Shown piece by piece: positions 7,133 to 8,343 of a stretch of 8,343 bases of DNA. Position 1 is the first letter of the stretch, and each line of letters opens with the position of its first letter. The DNA is from JBHHXR01 sp046757205. GTDB taxonomy: Bacteria > Pseudomonadota > Alphaproteobacteria > Rhodobacterales > Rhodobacteraceae. The stretch lies in NCBI GenBank assembly GCA_046757205.1, contig JBHHXR010000158.1, forward strand, positions 1 to 8,343, in the 5' to 3' direction. Under the pieces are notes generated by a model. It did not search any database. It had not been told where the DNA came from and saw only the letters and a list, made by a program, of their open reading frames with translations. A program made the translations under genes and the position numbers.

Positions 7133-7986
7133 GCGCTCTGCTGGACGTCGAGAACCTCTGGGTGAAGTTCCCCACCCGCAGCGGCGTGTTCGACGCGGTG
7201 CGCGGCATCAGCTTCTCGCTGGGGCAGGAGCGGCTGGGGATCGTCGGCGAATCCGGCTCCGGCAAGTCGATGACCGGCCGCGCCATCCTGCGGCTGATCC
7301 AGCCGCCCGGCATGGTGACGGCCGACCGTATCGAGTTGCAGGGCGAAGATCTCATGGCCAAGACCGAGCGTCAGATGCGGGCCGTGCGCGGCCACCGCAT
7401 TTCGATGATCATGCAGGACCCGAAATTCTCGCTCAATCCGGTGATGCGGGTGGGCGACCAGATCTCCGAGGCCTACCGGCTGCACGCCGACGTCTCCAGG
7501 GATGAGGCAAGGCGCAAATCGCTGGACATGCTGGAGGCGGTGATGATCCGCGACCCGGAAAGGGTGTACCGGCTGTATCCGCACGAGGTTTCCGGCGGCA
7601 TGGGCCAGCGCATCATGATCGCCATGATGCTGATCCCGGACCCGAAGATCCTGATCGCCGACGAACCGACCTCGGCGCTCGATGTCTCGGTGCAGATGCA
7701 GGTGCTGGAGATCATGGACAAGCTGGTGCAGGAACGCGGAATGGGGCTGATCTTCATCAGCCACGACCTGAACCTGGTGTCGTCGTTCTGCGACCGGGTG
7801 CTGATCATGTATGCCGGCCGGGTGGTGGAAACCTGCGAGGCCGACCGCCTGCACGAGGCGACGCATCCCTATACGCGCGGCCTGCTCAATTCGCTGCCGC
7901 GGCTCGACGCGCCGCGCGAGCGGCTGGAAGTGCTGTCGCGCGATCCGGCATGGCAGAACGAGGACAGCGTGAGCGGGCGGCAATGA
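7129..7986 (+). CDS. ABC transporter ATP-binding protein, DppD/OppD type (short form)
   Basis: A 285-residue cytoplasmic ATPase that powers the permease pair. Motifs in order: Walker A GESGSGKS (40-47), Q-loop MQDP with Q96, signature SGGMGQR (155-161), Walker B ILIADEP with D178 and E179, D-loop SALD, and switch His212 in FISHDL. The C-terminal HPYTRGLLNSLP (about 246-257) is the oligopeptide-transporter C-terminal motif (oligo_HPY). The protein stops about 28 residues later, so it is roughly 40 residues shorter than classical DppD/OppD and lacks their Cys-rich C-terminus. Gly replaces the usual Arg or Gln in SGGM-x-QR. It starts at TTG, supported by AAGGAG and a 4-nt overlap with the permease, and ends in an ATGA overlap with the next ATPase. 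Confidence 0.93.
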   Translation: MSALLDVENLWVKFPTRSGVFDAVRGISFSLGQERLGIVGESGSGKSMTGRAILRLIQPPGMVTADRIELQGEDLMAKTERQMRAVRGHRISMIMQDPKFSLNPVMRVGDQISEAYRLHADVSRDEARRKSLDMLEAVMIRDPERVYRLYPHEVSGGMGQRIMIAMMLIPDPKILIADEPTSALDVSVQMQVLEIMDKLVQERGMGLIFISHDLNLVSSFCDRVLIMYAGRVVETCEADRLHEATHPYTRGLLNSLPRLDAPRERLEVLSRDPAWQNEDSVSGRQ

Positions 7987-8343
7987 GCGGCATCCTGATC
8001 GAGGACCTGAGCGTCTGGTTCGGCGAGCAAGGGGACCGCGTCGATGCCGTGAAGCACGCGAGTTTCACGGTGCCGGAGGGCGGAAGTTTCGGGTTGGTGG
8101 GCGAAAGCGGATCGGGAAAGTCCACCATCCTGCGGGCGCTGACCGGGCTTGTTCCGACATGGAGCGGGCGCATGGAGGTTCTTGGAATGCCGCTGGGCGC
8201 GAAACGCGACCGCAGCTTTTACCGTGCCGTGCAGATGGTCTTTCAGGATCCCTACGCCTCGCTTCACCCGCGCCATTCGGTGGACCAGGTGTTGAGCGAA
8301 ACGCTGTCGCTGCATGGGTTCAGCGATGTCGACAGGCGCATTT
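7983..8343 (+). CDS. ABC transporter ATP-binding protein, DppF/OppF type (partial)
   Basis: The first 120 codons of the second ATPase of the importer; the gene runs off the right edge. Visible parts are an N-terminal strand (LIEDLSVWFG), Walker A GESGSGKST (about 40-48), and the Q-loop VFQDPYASLHPR (about 88-99). The P-Y-A-S-L-x-P-R pattern after the Q-loop is typical of the DppF/OppF partner rather than DppD. The signature motif, Walker B and switch His lie outside the window, so completeness cannot be judged. The ATG overlaps the previous stop by 4 nt; the ribosome binding site is weak, consistent with coupled translation. Confidence 0.92.
   Translation, partial: MSGILIEDLSVWFGEQGDRVDAVKHASFTVPEGGSFGLVGESGSGKSTILRALTGLVPTWSGRMEVLGMPLGAKRDRSFYRAVQMVFQDPYASLHPRHSVDQVLSETLSLHGFSDVDRRI

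Noticed and set aside
6799..7983. Minus-strand open frame of 394 codons opposite the first ATPase
   Set aside because: Shadow of a clear ABC ATPase; the sequence is His/Arg/Gln-rich without a domain.

Overview
The window reads as chromosomal DNA of a high-GC (by eye about 60-65%) Gram-negative bacterium, most likely an alphaproteobacterium. The evidence is the style of the proteins, the strong G/C bias at third codon positions (which opens long spurious frames on the opposite strand), purine-rich ribosome binding sites and ATGA-type gene overlaps. I cannot assign a family or genus. There are no RNA genes, insertion sequences, CRISPR repeats or phage genes that I can see.

Left part (about 1-1850, minus strand): trpB (tryptophan synthase beta chain) is followed 62 bp downstream by a small gene. 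That gene encodes a YodC/DUF2158-like head joined to a disordered, Arg/Gly-rich tail. A reasonable promoter lies just upstream of trpB, so trpB appears to start its own transcript. trpF is not directly upstream and trpA is not seen; trpA could lie beyond the left edge. Positions 1-197 hold no convincing gene, only a hairpin past the small gene's stop and a few short repeats.

Middle (about 1811-2370): a 560-bp divergent intergenic region without a credible gene. It carries a GC-rich hairpin and two short dyads that could be operator sites.

Right part (2371 to the end, plus strand): a peptide-uptake operon. In order it encodes an M19 (renal/membrane dipeptidase family) metallopeptidase, a periplasmic family-5 substrate-binding protein, two DppB/DppC-type permeases, a DppD/OppD-type ATPase and the first 120 codons of a DppF/OppF-type ATPase cut by the window edge. 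The four transporter genes after the binding protein are joined with no gap or with 4-nt overlaps, so they are almost certainly translated in a coupled way. The working model is that the binding protein captures di- or oligopeptides in the periplasm, the permease pair and the two ATPases import them, and the cytosolic dipeptidase hydrolyses them.

The most interesting points are regulatory. A terminator-like hairpin (GNRA loop, GC-rich stem, T5) sits at the binding-protein/permease junction and lies inside the first codons of the permease. A well-spaced promoter between the dipeptidase and the binding protein carries a dyad and a direct repeat, and also shows that the longer annotated start of the binding protein is wrong. 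Otherwise the window is ordinary: I found no clearly new system.
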